In this document: one piece after another, positions 33,884 through 43,386 of the stretch
How positions within the stretch are numbered: the first letter of the stretch is position 1
Layout: each line of letters begins with the position of its first letter
Assembly: GCA_001769535.1 (NCBI GenBank)
Contig: MEOH01000018.1
Span: 62,001-126,000, forward strand
Length of the DNA stretch: 64,000 nt
Reading direction: 5' to 3'
Origin: Bacteroidetes bacterium GWF2_38_335
Lineage (GTDB): Bacteria > Bacteroidota > Bacteroidia > Bacteroidales > GWF2-38-335
Made by a program: the position numbers and the translations under genes
Notes under the pieces: generated by a model
Database searches by the model: none
Seen by the model: the letters and a program-made list of their open reading frames with translations, nothing else
Told to the model about the DNA's origin: nothing

Positions 33884-34568
33884 GAAACGGTGACGGGGTG
33901 GCGGCCTGAAAGGCCAGGTTAATTCAGCCCGGGGCAACGCCCCGGGAAATCGAAAAGAAACAGACAACCGCCGGCGAAAAAACTTTAAGAAGGGTAAAGC
34001 GCTTTCCGGCGGAAATGAATGATGCAAATAATATTAAGGATGAAATTGGTCGGCATGGTAAGGCGGTAGAGTTGCAGAACCGCAGAGCGTAGATGACGTA
34101 GAGACGCATAATTATGCGTCTCTAAATCATGCGTCTCTAAAATCAAACGAGAAAAGTCTTGTAAAACACCCCTTACTCCGCCAACCAGCAGATATGGAGG
34201 ACAAGGAAAACAAAAACATGTATGAGGTATGAGGTATGATGTCATCCCGATTGACTATCAGGTGAACTAAAAGAACGCCGCAGGCAAAGAACAAACAAGA
34301 ACAAAAGGAACAAAAAGCCGGAAGCCCGAAGTCCGAAGTCGGAAGCCAGTCCCCCAATAATAAGCCTATTGGAAACTAAAAGAACGCCGAAGGCAAAGAA
34401 CAAAAGAAACAAAAGGAACAAAACCATGTATGAGGTATGATGTATGATGTCATCCCAATTGACTATCAGGTGAACTAAAAGAACGCCGAAGGCAAAGAAC
34501 AAACAAGAACTAAAAGAACAAAAAGAACAAAAGGAACTATAAAAAACCCTTCGAATTATAAATTAACT
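33884..34568. repeat. Repeat-mosaic spacer upstream of the FucP-type gene
   Basis: About 685 bases without a gene. Contents: a GC palindrome CCCGGGGC / GCCCCGGG at about 33930-33948, then blocks recurring in the 36.8-41 kb spacers: CATGTATGAGGTATGATGTC (34217, 34424), GACTATCAGGTGAACTAAAAG, GAACGCCGAAGGCAAAGAAC, and long runs of AGAACAAAAGGAAC-like sequence. Confidence 0.85.
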
Positions 34569-35828
34569 GTGAATCATCAACCAAAATACAAACCAAACAT
34601 CTTCAAGCACAACGGAATTTCCTATCTGATTCCCTTTGTGCTTATTACCAGTCTGTTCCTGATTTGGGGGGTTTCACATGCCTTGCTTGATGTTCTGAAC
34701 AAGCATTTTCAAAATGTGCTCCATGTATCCAAAATGGAATCGGGGTATATTCAGGCAGCCATGTATGGCGGATATTTTATTGCCGCACTGCCGGCCGGAA
34801 TCCTCATGCAAAAAATCGGCTTCAGAAAAAGCATCATGGTGGGATTGTTTGTGGTTGCTTCCGGAGCATTTCTTTTCTTTCCGGCTACCGAATTACAGGA
34901 GTTCTGGTCGTTTTTGATTCCGCTGTTTGTTATTGCTTGCGGACTGGCCTGCCTTGAAACAGCTGCCAATCCGTACACCACGGTTTTGGGTCCGCCCGAA
35001 TCAGCCGAAAGAAGAATCAATCTGGCCCAGTCATTTAATGCCGTTGGCTGGATTTTTGGCACCATGCTGGGATCAGCAGTCATTCTGTCTTCCACAGGCA
35101 GCGGCAGAAACCAATTTGACGCCATGGCCATCCCCTATATTTTCCTCGGTGGCACGGTCCTCATCGTTGGTTTGTTTTTTCTGTATGTCCCCCTGCCCGA
35201 AAATGAAGAAAACCCAATAATCAGTGCAAAACCTGATGAAAAAAACAATATCCCGTTATTCAAAAGGAAGTTTTTTGTTTATGCAGTGATTGCCCAGTTC
35301 TTTTATGTTGCGGCACAGACCGGCATCAACAGTTTTTTTATTAACTTTTCTGTTGAGGCAGTTCCAAATCTGTCAGATGAAAATGCAGGTTACCTGCTGG
35401 CAATCGGAGGCATGTGCATGTTTTTTCTGGGCAGATTGTCGGGCAGCTTTTTAATGGGCAGGTTTAACCCGGTAAAAATTCTTACTCTCTACGCCATCAT
35501 CAATGTTCTCAATATGATTATTGTGGTTGCAAACCTGGGTTGGATTTCGGTGATTGCCCTTTTCATCACCTATTTCTTCATGTCTGTGATGTTCCCCACA
35601 ATTTTTTCTTTGGGCATCAAAGGTCTGGGACCAAAAACCAAAAAAGCCTCTTCATTTATTGTAATGGCCATTGTGGGCGGAGCCGTTTGTCCGCCATTAA
35701 TGGGCTACATCGCCGACCAGTCCTCCATGAACCTTGGATTTATTGTGCCGCTGGTTTGTTTTGGATTTGTGGTAGCGTTTGGGGTGGTTAGGCTGAAGGG
35801 GGATAGCAGCAAAACAGTATTACAATAA
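34569..35828 (+). CDS. FucP-type sugar MFS transporter
   Basis: 419 aa, GTG start at 34569, about 12 membrane segments. The blocks LITSLFLIWGVSHALLDVLN, SGYIQAAMYGGYFIAALPAG and ACGLACLETAANPYTTVLGP, with the RRINLAQSFNAVGWIFGT segment, are typical of the L-fucose:proton symporter (FucP) group. Members carry fucose, galactose, glucose or N-acetylhexosamines. No sugar-catabolism gene is adjacent, so the substrate is open. It sits alone between repeat-rich spacers. Confidence 0.9.
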   Translation: MNHQPKYKPNIFKHNGISYLIPFVLITSLFLIWGVSHALLDVLNKHFQNVLHVSKMESGYIQAAMYGGYFIAALPAGILMQKIGFRKSIMVGLFVVASGAFLFFPATELQEFWSFLIPLFVIACGLACLETAANPYTTVLGPPESAERRINLAQSFNAVGWIFGTMLGSAVILSSTGSGRNQFDAMAIPYIFLGGTVLIVGLFFLYVPLPENEENPIISAKPDEKNNIPLFKRKFFVYAVIAQFFYVAAQTGINSFFINFSVEAVPNLSDENAGYLLAIGGMCMFFLGRLSGSFLMGRFNPVKILTLYAIINVLNMIIVVANLGWISVIALFITYFFMSVMFPTIFSLGIKGLGPKTKKASSFIVMAIVGGAVCPPLMGYIADQSSMNLGFIVPLVCFGFVVAFGVVRLKGDSSKTVLQ

Positions 35829-35954
35829 TTCTTGCACAAATCAAACTTCCGTCTTCCGACTTCGGACTTCCGTCTTCGGACTATTTTAAAAAAACAATTC
35901 TAAAAACAACAATAATACCAGAATTTTCTGTATCTTTAATACAAACAAACCACA

Positions 35955-36236
35955 ATGAACAGTCCTGAAATAAAAGCATTTATAAGAGAAAATGCCCATT
36001 TATTCTGGTACACTCCCGAAGATAAAAAGGAGGACATCAGTGAGGAATTACTTGTAGAGACAATTTTGAATTATGGTGATATAAATGCATTAAAAAAAAT
36101 GCTTGATCTGCTTGGCACAAAAAAAACGGCAAATATTTTCTTTCAATCAATTAATCAAAGTGAGAGAAGAAAAAACAATTATCAGGAATTGACAATTAAC
36201 TATTTTACCATTTTCTTCAAACGGTATGCATCTTGA
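35955..36236 (+). CDS. DUF6922-like protein, putative antitoxin of AbiEii pair 2
   Basis: 93 aa. It resembles the antitoxin at 31027 in layout: ENAHLFWYTPEDKKEDISEE, LVETILNYGDINALKKMLDLLG, then TANIFFQSI. It overlaps the AbiEii gene by 11 bp. Sequence identity to the first antitoxin is low, so the two pairs are not recent duplicates. Antitoxin role is inferred. Confidence 0.75.
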   Translation: MNSPEIKAFIRENAHLFWYTPEDKKEDISEELLVETILNYGDINALKKMLDLLGTKKTANIFFQSINQSERRKNNYQELTINYFTIFFKRYAS

Positions 36237-36843
36237 TATTTTAAATAGTAATCAAAAGGAATTATTACCCTATTTAAAGAGTTTCAACCGGAATTTTTAT
36301 CTTGTAGGCGGCACAGCCATTGCTTTACATTTAGGTCACAGACGCTCAATTGATTTTGATTTATTTACACCATCACATCTGGTAAAACACCGGATTAAAT
36401 CAAAATTAAATCTGATACCGTTTAAGCAAGTCCCGACTTTTGAGGATATTGATCAGCTTCATTTGAATATTCATAATGTGAAAATGACTTTTTTTAGTTT
36501 TCCTTATGATATCAAGCATCCTGTAAAAATTGGCTCGCATATTACAATGCCCGATTTGCTGACCTTGGCTTCCATGAAAGCTTTTGCCCTTGGTCGCCGG
36601 TCAAAATGGAAAGATTATGTGGATTTGTTTTTTATATTAAAGGCTCATTTTTCGATAAAAGAGATTTGTCGTGAAGCAGAAATAAATTTTCCATCACAGT
36701 TTTCAGAAAAACTATTTCGTCAGCAATTGGCTTTTCACAAGGATATTGACCATTCAGAGCAAATCGAATACATCATCCCCGAAATACCAGCAAAAGAAAT
36801 TAAAGAATTTTTGATTGATAAAGCTACTGATTTGGAGTTTTGA
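36226..36843 (+). CDS. AbiEii-type nucleotidyltransferase toxin, pair 2
   Basis: 205 aa. LVGGTAIALHLGHRRSIDFD carries the nucleotidyltransferase GG-T-A-x and acidic motif, and SMKAFALGRRSKWKDYVDLF the later family block. Same family as the protein at 31305 but only distantly similar outside the motifs. Flanked by repeat-mosaic spacers, as expected of a mobile accessory cassette. Confidence 0.87.
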   Translation: MHLDILNSNQKELLPYLKSFNRNFYLVGGTAIALHLGHRRSIDFDLFTPSHLVKHRIKSKLNLIPFKQVPTFEDIDQLHLNIHNVKMTFFSFPYDIKHPVKIGSHITMPDLLTLASMKAFALGRRSKWKDYVDLFFILKAHFSIKEICREAEINFPSQFSEKLFRQQLAFHKDIDHSEQIEYIIPEIPAKEIKEFLIDKATDLEF

Positions 36844-37107
36844 GGGAGGGGTAGTTAAACGGCAGGGGGATTGTTGCTCTTTATAAACCGAAACATGATG
36901 CATGAGGTATGGGGTATGATGTATGATGTAATCCCTATTGACTGTCGGGTGAACTAAAAGAACTAAACAAACCCTTCAAATGCCGACCAAAGTCGAGCAT
37001 CCTCGAAAATTTCATTTTCGGGACAAAAAGAACTAAAAGAACAAACAAGAACAAAAGGAACCCTTCGAACAAAAAGAACAATCAAGAACAAAAGAAACAA
37101 AAAATTA
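36844..37107. repeat. Repeat-mosaic spacer
   Basis: Holds the CATGAGGTATG block (about 36901), GACTGTCGGGTGAACTAAAAG, one copy of the 50-bp hairpin module starting ATGCCGACCAAAGTCGAGC (36980-37029), and AGAACAAAAGGAAC-type runs up to the next start codon. Confidence 0.85.
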
Positions 37108-38490
37108 GTGCATAGAAATACAATATTAAATACTATAAAAACAGGAGAAACCGGGCAAGTTGAGTTTAAACAAAACTTTAACCGTCAAACAATTGAAACT
37201 CTGGTTGCTTTTGCAAATACTAATGGCGGCCAAATAATTATTGGGCTTAACGATGTAGGCAATATTGTTGGTTTGGATTTGTCGGCAGAAAGTATTCCAA
37301 ATTGGCTAAACGAAATAAAATCAAAAACCGAACCGGCACTATTTCCCGATATAGAGCCAATTATACTAGAAAACAAGACCATTGCTATTATTTCTATACC
37401 TGAATATCCGGTAAAACCCGTCTCCTTTCAGGGCCGTTTTTTTGTTCGAAGAAAAAATTCAAATCACCTGTTGTCAGCAATTGAAATTAATGATGTATAT
37501 TTAAAGTCAATTCAAACATCATGGGACAGTTATCCTTATCCTGATGCAAGATATGATGATTTAAATGAGGACAAAATCAAAAGTTTTATCGAAAAAATTA
37601 ATCAAAGCGGACGATTTAAGCTTGTTGGAACACCTTTTGATTGTTTGCTGAAACTGCGATTAGTAAAAAACGATTCTCCTACTAATGCTGCAATGCTTCT
37701 ATTTTCAAAAGAAGAAAAATTTTACAATATTCACATAGGTCGTTTTAAGACTCAATCACTCATTATAGATGATAAAATGGTGCGAGGCACTTTATTTGAA
37801 GCTGTTGAAAACACCATGACTTTTATTATCAGCCATTTGAAAGTAGCTTTTGAAATTACCGGCAAAACATCTCAACGCACAGAAATATTTGAATATCCCC
37901 TGCCTGCGCTCAGAGAATTGGTATTAAATGCAATTATTCATAGAGATTATACAAGTCCAACAGATATACAAATAAGAATTTTCGACAAGGAGATTACAAT
38001 TTTTAACCCGGGGAAGCTGTTCGGCGGGTTAACCATAGAAGATTTAAAAACCGATAATTATCAGGCTCAAAGTAGAAATAAACTAGTAACAGAAGCTTTT
38101 TACCTTACAAAAGAAATCGAAAAATATGGCAGTGGATATCGTAGAATAAGAGAATATATTGCAGACTATCCAACAATGTATTTCGAATTTGAAGAAAACT
38201 CCGGCGGCTTTTTGGCAAAAATAGGGTATGACAAACAAAGGATTGTTAATGAGCCCATAATTGACAAACAAAATACTGTGGAGAAAACTGTGGAGAAAAC
38301 TGTGGAGAAAACTGTGGAGAAAATCATTTCATTAATAACAAAAAACCCTAAAATAACTCAATCGGAGTTGTCTAAAATAACAGGCCTTTCCCGTAGAGGA
38401 GTAGAATGGAATTTAAAACAACTAAAACAACAAGGGCTTCTTTCCCGTGTAGGTCCCGCCAATGGAGGATACTGGAAACTGATGGAGTAA
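37108..38490 (+). CDS. AlbA_2/Schlafen-type ATP-binding protein with C-terminal winged helix
   Basis: 460 aa, GTG start. Residues 10-110 are the AlbA_2 domain (GETGQVEFKQNF, VAFANTNGGQIIIGLND, FPDIEPII, FFVRRKNSNHLLS). A middle helical domain leads to a GHKL-like HATPase_4 segment (LRELVLNAIIHRDYTSP, ITIFNPGKLFGGLTIEDL, KEIEKYGSGYRRI). A linker then repeats TVEK four times (VEKTVEKTVEKTVEK), and a winged helix (TQSELSKITGLSRRGVEWNL) ends the protein. Members are common, poorly understood, and taken as regulators or defence proteins. The linker is coded by four 12-bp repeats, so its length could vary. Confidence 0.86.
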   Translation: MHRNTILNTIKTGETGQVEFKQNFNRQTIETLVAFANTNGGQIIIGLNDVGNIVGLDLSAESIPNWLNEIKSKTEPALFPDIEPIILENKTIAIISIPEYPVKPVSFQGRFFVRRKNSNHLLSAIEINDVYLKSIQTSWDSYPYPDARYDDLNEDKIKSFIEKINQSGRFKLVGTPFDCLLKLRLVKNDSPTNAAMLLFSKEEKFYNIHIGRFKTQSLIIDDKMVRGTLFEAVENTMTFIISHLKVAFEITGKTSQRTEIFEYPLPALRELVLNAIIHRDYTSPTDIQIRIFDKEITIFNPGKLFGGLTIEDLKTDNYQAQSRNKLVTEAFYLTKEIEKYGSGYRRIREYIADYPTMYFEFEENSGGFLAKIGYDKQRIVNEPIIDKQNTVEKTVEKTVEKTVEKIISLITKNPKITQSELSKITGLSRRGVEWNLKQLKQQGLLSRVGPANGGYWKLME

Positions 38491-38604
38491 TGAGGTAACT
38501 TTGTACAAACAAAAAGAATGCCGACCTAAGTCGAGCATCCTCGAAAATTTCATTTTCGGGACAAAAAGAACTAAAACATAAAAAAAGTTTACAATTTTTC
38601 TAAA

Positions 38605-38937
38605 TTGTATTCCGGGAGTGATAAAATTGAATTTCTAGAACAAGATGTTTTTATTACAAGAGTATCTTTAGGAAATTTGTTTCAAAATGAAAATGTCCCA
38701 AATAATGATACCGATAATGATACCGATAATGATACCGATAATAGAATCGTTATGATTATAGAATTAATAGAAAAAGACAACAAAATTACAACGCGAAAAT
38801 TATCTGAATTATTAAAAACTTCGCAAATAACAATTAAACGAGATTTCGAAAAACTAAAAAAACAAAATAAAATCATACGAATTGGCAATGCAAAATCAGG
38901 ATATTGGCAAATTATTGAAAACAAATCAGAGGTATGA
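38605..38937 (+). pseudogene. 3' remnant of a second AlbA_2-type protein gene
   Basis: 110 codons open from a TTG with no good ribosome binding site. It begins with GSDKIEFLEQDVFITRVSLG, which is the end of the ATP-binding part in AlbA_2 proteins, then a linker NDTDNDTDNDTD (12-bp units) and a winged helix (TTRKLSELLKTSQITIKRDF). The whole AlbA_2 and HATPase region is missing. It stands directly behind a copy of the 50-bp hairpin module. I take it as the tail left after recombination; a truncated DNA-binding protein could still be made. Confidence 0.72.
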
Positions 38938-39939
38938 TGTCATCCCAATTGACTATCGGGTGAACTAAAAGAACAAAAGGAACCCTTCAAATGCCGACCA
39001 AAGTCGAGCATCCTCGAAAATTTCATTTTCGGGACAAAAAAAACAAACAAGAACTAATCTGCCTCCGCGCACCCCCAACCCCTAAAGGGGAGCCCGGCGC
39101 GCAGGAAGAACAAAAGAAACAAAAAGAACAAAAGGAACAAAAGCCGGAAGCCCGAATCCCGAAGCCAGTCCCCCAACAATAAACCTTTGGGGAACTAAAA
39201 GAACGCCGCAGGCAAAGAACAAAAACATGTATGAAGTATGATGTCAAATGTAATCCCCATTGACTGTCGGGTGAACTAAAAGAACTAAAGGAACCCTTCA
39301 AACAAAAAGAACTAAAGGAACAAAGAGAACAAAAAGAACTAAAGGAACAAAGAGAACAAAGAGAACAAAAAGAACAAAAGCCCGAAGCCCGAAGCCAATC
39401 CCCCAACAATAAACCTTTGGGAAACTAAAAGAACGCCGAAGGCAAAGAACAAAAACATGTATGAGGTATGAGGTATGAAGTCATCCCGATAGCTATCGGG
39501 AGTCAAATGTAATCCCCATTGACTGTCGGGTGAACTAAAAGAACAAAAGGAACCCTTCAAACAAAAAGAACTAAAGGAACGCCGCAGGCAAAGAACAAAA
39601 AAAACAAACAAGAACTAATCTCCCTCCGCACGCCCCCAACCCCTAAAGGGGAGCCCGGCGCACAGGAAGAACAAAAGAAACAAAAAGAACAAAAGGAACA
39701 AAGAGAACAAAGAGAACAAAAAGAACAAAAAGAACAAAAGCCCGAAGCCCGAAGCCAATCCCCAACAATAAACCTTTGGGAAACAAATGGAACTAAAGAA
39801 ACCCTTTGAACTAAAAGAACTAACAAGAACAAAAAAAACAAAAAAAACGCCGCAGGCAAAAAACAAAAAAAACTAAAGAAACTAAAAGAACAAATAAGAA
39901 CAAAAAGAACAAAAAAAACCCTCAAACCAAAAACCCCCC
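38938..39939. repeat. One-kilobase repeat mosaic of GAACAAAAG-like sequence and modules
   Basis: Almost no unique sequence. The plus strand is purine/A-rich runs of AGAACAAAAGGAAC. Modules recur: ATGCCGACCAAAGTCGAGC hairpin module (38991-39040), CCCCTAAAGGGGAGCCCGGC (about 39080 and 39644), CCAACAATAAACCTTTGGG (about 39172, 39404, 39762), GAACGCCGCAGGCAAAGAAC (several) and TCCCGATAGCTATCGGGA (39484-39501). Long minus-strand frames rich in Phe, Leu, Ser and Cys are products of this composition and are not genes. Confidence 0.9.
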
Positions 39940-40326
39940 ATGACCATTAACCATTTCGAAGACCTCGAAATCTGGCAAGACGCCCGTTCTCTTTGCAAAT
40001 CAATAAATGAATTGACAAGAATTGCCCCGTTTTGCAACGACTTTCGGTTCCGCGATCAGATAAAATCTTCTTCCGGCTCAATCATGGACAACATTGCCGA
40101 GGGATTCGGAAGGGGCGGAAACAAAGAGTTTACCCAATTCCTCAGCATAGCACAAGGATCATGCAGCGAAACAAAATCACAAATCTACAGGGCTTTTGAT
40201 TACGAGTACATAAACGAAGCCACCCAAAATGACTTATTAGACAAGACTGGCAAATTATCAGGTAAAATCTCAAATTTCATGACATACCTAAAAAACTCCG
40301 ACCTTAAAGGCAGAAAATACAAATAG
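39940..40326 (+). CDS. Four-helix-bundle (S23-type) protein
   Basis: 128 aa, intact relative of the broken gene at 29821. Motifs: [78 protein letters not shown]. All helical, no membrane segments. Homologues form pentameric four-helix bundles and are widespread in Bacteroidota, often near surface-glycan loci or inside 23S rRNA insertions; the function is unknown. Flanked on both sides by repeat mosaics. Confidence 0.9.
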   Translation: MTINHFEDLEIWQDARSLCKSINELTRIAPFCNDFRFRDQIKSSSGSIMDNIAEGFGRGGNKEFTQFLSIAQGSCSETKSQIYRAFDYEYINEATQNDLLDKTGKLSGKISNFMTYLKNSDLKGRKYK

Positions 40327-40956
40327 CAACCAACAAGAAACAAAAAGAACAAACAAGAACAAAAGAAACCCTTCGAACCAGAAGAAACAAAAAGAACCCT
40401 TCGAACCAAAAGAACAAAAGAAACAAAAGCCCGAAGCCAATCCCCCAACAATAAACCTTTGGGAAACTAAAAGAACGCCGCAGGCAAAGAACAAAAAGAA
40501 CAAAAGAAACTAAAAGAACCAATCTCCCTCCGCACGCCCCCACCCCTAAAGGGGAGCCCGGCGCACAGCAAGAACAAAGGGAACTAAAGAAACCCTTCAA
40601 ATGCCGACCAAAGTCGAGCATCCTCGAAAATTTCATTTTCGGGACAAAAAAAACAAAAAGAACCCTTCGAACAAAAAGAACAAACAAGAACAAAAAAAAC
40701 AAAAAGAACTTTTTCCCCCCATGCCCAATTTAAACCTTTTATTCCCCCATTTGTTGTTATCTTTGCCGTTTCTTTTTGCCGGCTCTGTGACTGGCGGGGC
40801 TTTGCCATGTCTAAAGGTTGGTGAGGTTGGTGTGGAAGAGGGGCGGAACTAAAGGAACTAAGAGAACAAAAAGAACTAAAGAAACCCTTCAAACTAAAAG
40901 GAACTAACAAGAACAAAAAGAACTAAAGAAACCCTTCGAACAAAAAAAACAAAATC
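40327..40956. repeat. Repeat-mosaic spacer before the polysaccharide operon
   Basis: About 630 bases of the same mosaic as 38938-39939: AGAACAAAAGAAAC runs, CCAACAATAAACCTTTGGG (about 40446), CCCCTAAAGGGGAGCCCGGC (about 40544) and the 50-bp hairpin module (40601-40650). A less repetitive patch at about 40716-40850 has no credible gene. The operon promoter must lie within or upstream of this. Confidence 0.85.
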
Positions 40957-41964
40957 ATGCTTAACGGAAAATCAGTTCTAATAACCGGCGGTACCGGTTC
41001 TTTTGGAAAAAAATTCACCGAAATAATACTTAAACGCTATCCTGAGGTAAAAAGACTCGTCATATACTCAAGAGATGAGTTAAAACAATTTGATATGGCC
41101 CAGCTTTTTCCCTTTGAGAAATTTCCACAGGTTAGATTTTTTATTGGTGACGTACGCGATTATCCCCGATTTAAAAGAGCTTGCCAGGGAATTGACGTAA
41201 TTATTCATGCCGCTGCGCTTAAACAGGTTCCTGCCGCTGAGTATAACCCTGATGAATTCATTAAGACAAATATCAATGGTGCACAAAATGTGATTGACGC
41301 AGCTCTTGGCTCTGATGTTAAAATTGTTGTTGCCCTTTCAACTGATAAAGCTGCTGCTCCAATTAATTTATACGGAGCTACAAAACTTGTTTCCGATAAA
41401 TTGTTTATTGCCGCAAACAATATTAAAGGGAGAAAAGACATCCGGTTTTCTGCTGTAAGATATGGCAATGTTATGGGTTCAAGAGGCTCTGTTATTCCCT
41501 TTTTTATGGAAAAAGCCAAAACAGGGATAATCCCAATAACCGATAAAGAAATGACCCGGTTTAACATTTCCCTTGAAGAAGGTGTTGAAATGGTTTTGTG
41601 GGCAATTGAAAATGCAATCGGCGGAGAAATTTTTGTGCCTAAAATTCCTTCCTACACCATCGAAACCGTTGCCAAAGCAATTGCTCCAAATGCAAAGCTT
41701 GACTATATTGGCATTAGACCAGGTGAAAAAATCCATGAGGAAATGATTACCGAAAGTGACTCTTACAATACAATTGAATTTGATAAATACTTTGCCATTT
41801 TGCCTTCAAATGCCAACAAACAGAAATATATTGAACATTATAAAGGCCATGAAATTCCCAAAGGATATAAATACAATTCAGGAACCAATTCGGATTGGGA
41901 AACCATTGAAACCATGAGAGAAAAAATTGTTAAATTTGTTGATCCTGATTTTAAAGCTTTTTAG
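40957..41964 (+). CDS. pseB: UDP-N-acetylglucosamine 4,6-dehydratase (inverting)
   Basis: 335 aa. First enzyme of pseudaminic acid synthesis: converts UDP-GlcNAc to the 4-keto-6-deoxy-L-arabino sugar. The NAD-binding motif TGGTGSFGKKF is at residues 10-20, HAAALKQVPAAEYNP marks the PseB/FlaA1 group, and the catalytic region is NLYGATKLVSDKLF. The C terminus RPGEKIHEEMITESDS is also group-typical. First gene of the Pse block. Confidence 0.96.
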   Translation: MLNGKSVLITGGTGSFGKKFTEIILKRYPEVKRLVIYSRDELKQFDMAQLFPFEKFPQVRFFIGDVRDYPRFKRACQGIDVIIHAAALKQVPAAEYNPDEFIKTNINGAQNVIDAALGSDVKIVVALSTDKAAAPINLYGATKLVSDKLFIAANNIKGRKDIRFSAVRYGNVMGSRGSVIPFFMEKAKTGIIPITDKEMTRFNISLEEGVEMVLWAIENAIGGEIFVPKIPSYTIETVAKAIAPNAKLDYIGIRPGEKIHEEMITESDSYNTIEFDKYFAILPSNANKQKYIEHYKGHEIPKGYKYNSGTNSDWETIETMREKIVKFVDPDFKAF

Positions 41965-41975
41965 TTGAATTAAAC

Positions 41976-42105
41976 GATAGGACGATGGAACGATGGAACG
42001 ATGGAATGATTCTTCCCATCGTCCCCTCGTTCAGTCGTCCCCTCGTTCAGTCGTTCACTCATCCCCTCGTTCAATCATCCAATCGTCTCCTCATAACTCA
42101 ACACC
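41976..42105. repeat. GAACGAT/ATCGTTC repeat array 1
   Basis: The left part repeats GATGGAACGATGGAACGATG, the right part repeats CGTCCCCTCGTTCAGT-like 16-base units on the opposite sense, so the spacer between pseB and pseC can fold into a long imperfect stem-loop. Related arrays lie at 43285-43375 and 43760-43945. Confidence 0.88.
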
Positions 42106-42120
42106 ACTAACTAAAACCCC

Positions 42121-43275
42121 ATGAATCCCATACCCTACGGCCGGCAAAACATTACGCAGGAAGACATTGAGGCAGTTGTTGATGTCTTAAAATCTGATTA
42201 TCTGACTCAAGGTCCCAAAATCGCCGAGTTCGAAAAAGCCTTTGCCGAATATATCGGTTGCAAATATGCTGTTGCAGTATCTAATGGAACTGCTGCACTC
42301 CATTTATGTACTTTGGCACTGGGTGTGGGAAATGGTCATAAGGTAATTACCACTCCCATCACTTTTGCCGCATCAGCAAATTGTATAAGATACGCCGGGG
42401 GCGAGGTGGTTTTTGCAGACATCGATCCAAAGACCTATCTTCTGGATATTTCGAAGGTGGAAGAAGTATTGAAATCATCTCCAAAAGGCACCATCAAGGG
42501 AATTATTCCAGTTGATTTTGCCGGAAGGGCTGTGAATTTGGAAGCATTCCGAAAATTGGCCGACCAATACGGTTGCTGGATTATTGAAGATGCCTGTCAC
42601 GCTCCCGGTGGATATTTTATTGACTCCAAAGGCCAAAAACAAAATTGCGGAAACGGAAATTATGCCGAACTTGCTATTTTCTCTTTCCATCCTGTAAAGC
42701 ATATTGCTTGTGGCGAGGGCGGAATGATTACCACCAATGATGAAAAACTGTATCAAAAACTCTTGTTGTTGAGAACACACGGAATTACCAAAGACCCTAA
42801 GTTACTTCAAGAAAACCATGGTGGCTGGTACTACGAAATGCAAGAACTTGGTTTTAACTATCGGCTCACCGATTTTCAGGCAGCTTTAGGAATCAGCCAG
42901 TTAAAAAGAGCTGATGATGGATTAAAACGAAGAAGAGAAATTGCAATGGTTTACGAAAAGGCTTTCACTGAAATCCCCGACATCAAAGGACAATCAGGAT
43001 TTGTGGAAGGACACGGATATCATTTGTATATCATTGAAACAGAAAAACGAAAAGGCTTATATGATTTTCTGAGAGAATACAATATTTTTTCCCAGGTTCA
43101 TTATATCCCTGTTCATCTAATGCCTTATTATAAGCAATATGGCTGGAAAAAAGGAGATATGCCAATTGCAGAAAAATATTATGAAAGATGTTTGAGTTTG
43201 CCGATGTATCCAACTTTGAAAGAGGATGAACAAGAGTTTACAATAAAATGCGTGATTGATTTTTGTAAAAAATGA
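42121..43275 (+). CDS. pseC: UDP-4-amino-4,6-dideoxy-N-acetyl-L-altrosamine transaminase
   Basis: 384 aa, DegT/DnrJ/EryC1 family, PLP-dependent. It aminates C4 of the PseB product with glutamate as donor. The sugar aminotransferase blocks are YGRQNITQEDIEAV, LTQGPKIAEFEKAFA, VSNGTAALHL, IIEDACHAPGG, FHPVKHIACGEGGM (Lys forming the PLP aldimine) and NYRLTDFQAALG. Length is normal. Second step of the Pse pathway. Confidence 0.95.
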   Translation: MNPIPYGRQNITQEDIEAVVDVLKSDYLTQGPKIAEFEKAFAEYIGCKYAVAVSNGTAALHLCTLALGVGNGHKVITTPITFAASANCIRYAGGEVVFADIDPKTYLLDISKVEEVLKSSPKGTIKGIIPVDFAGRAVNLEAFRKLADQYGCWIIEDACHAPGGYFIDSKGQKQNCGNGNYAELAIFSFHPVKHIACGEGGMITTNDEKLYQKLLLLRTHGITKDPKLLQENHGGWYYEMQELGFNYRLTDFQAALGISQLKRADDGLKRRREIAMVYEKAFTEIPDIKGQSGFVEGHGYHLYIIETEKRKGLYDFLREYNIFSQVHYIPVHLMPYYKQYGWKKGDMPIAEKYYERCLSLPMYPTLKEDEQEFTIKCVIDFCKK

Positions 43276-43284
43276 CCTGGTAAA

Positions 43285-43375
43285 ATGATGGAACGATTGA
43301 ACGAGGGGACGATTGAACGAAGGAACGACTCGTCCCCTCGTTCAATCATCCCCTCGTCCTATCGTCCTATCGTAA
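43285..43375. repeat. GAACGAT/ATCGTTC repeat array 2
   Basis: Same kind of array as 41976-42105: GATGGAACGATTGAACGAGG on the left, CGTCCCCTCGTTCAATCATC on the right. An open frame across it can be joined to the S23 gene but is repeat-derived, so I start that gene at 43387. Confidence 0.88.
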
Positions 43376-43386
43376 TTACTCCGCTA

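Noticed and set aside
40601-40852. 83-codon plus-strand frame before pseB
   Set aside because: First half is the 50-bp hairpin module and simple repeats; second half has no family features.
39023-40916. Several minus-strand frames of 80-132 codons rich in Phe, Leu, Ser and Cys
   Set aside because: They are translations of AGAACAAAAG-type repeats; no start signals, no family features, and they repeat each other.
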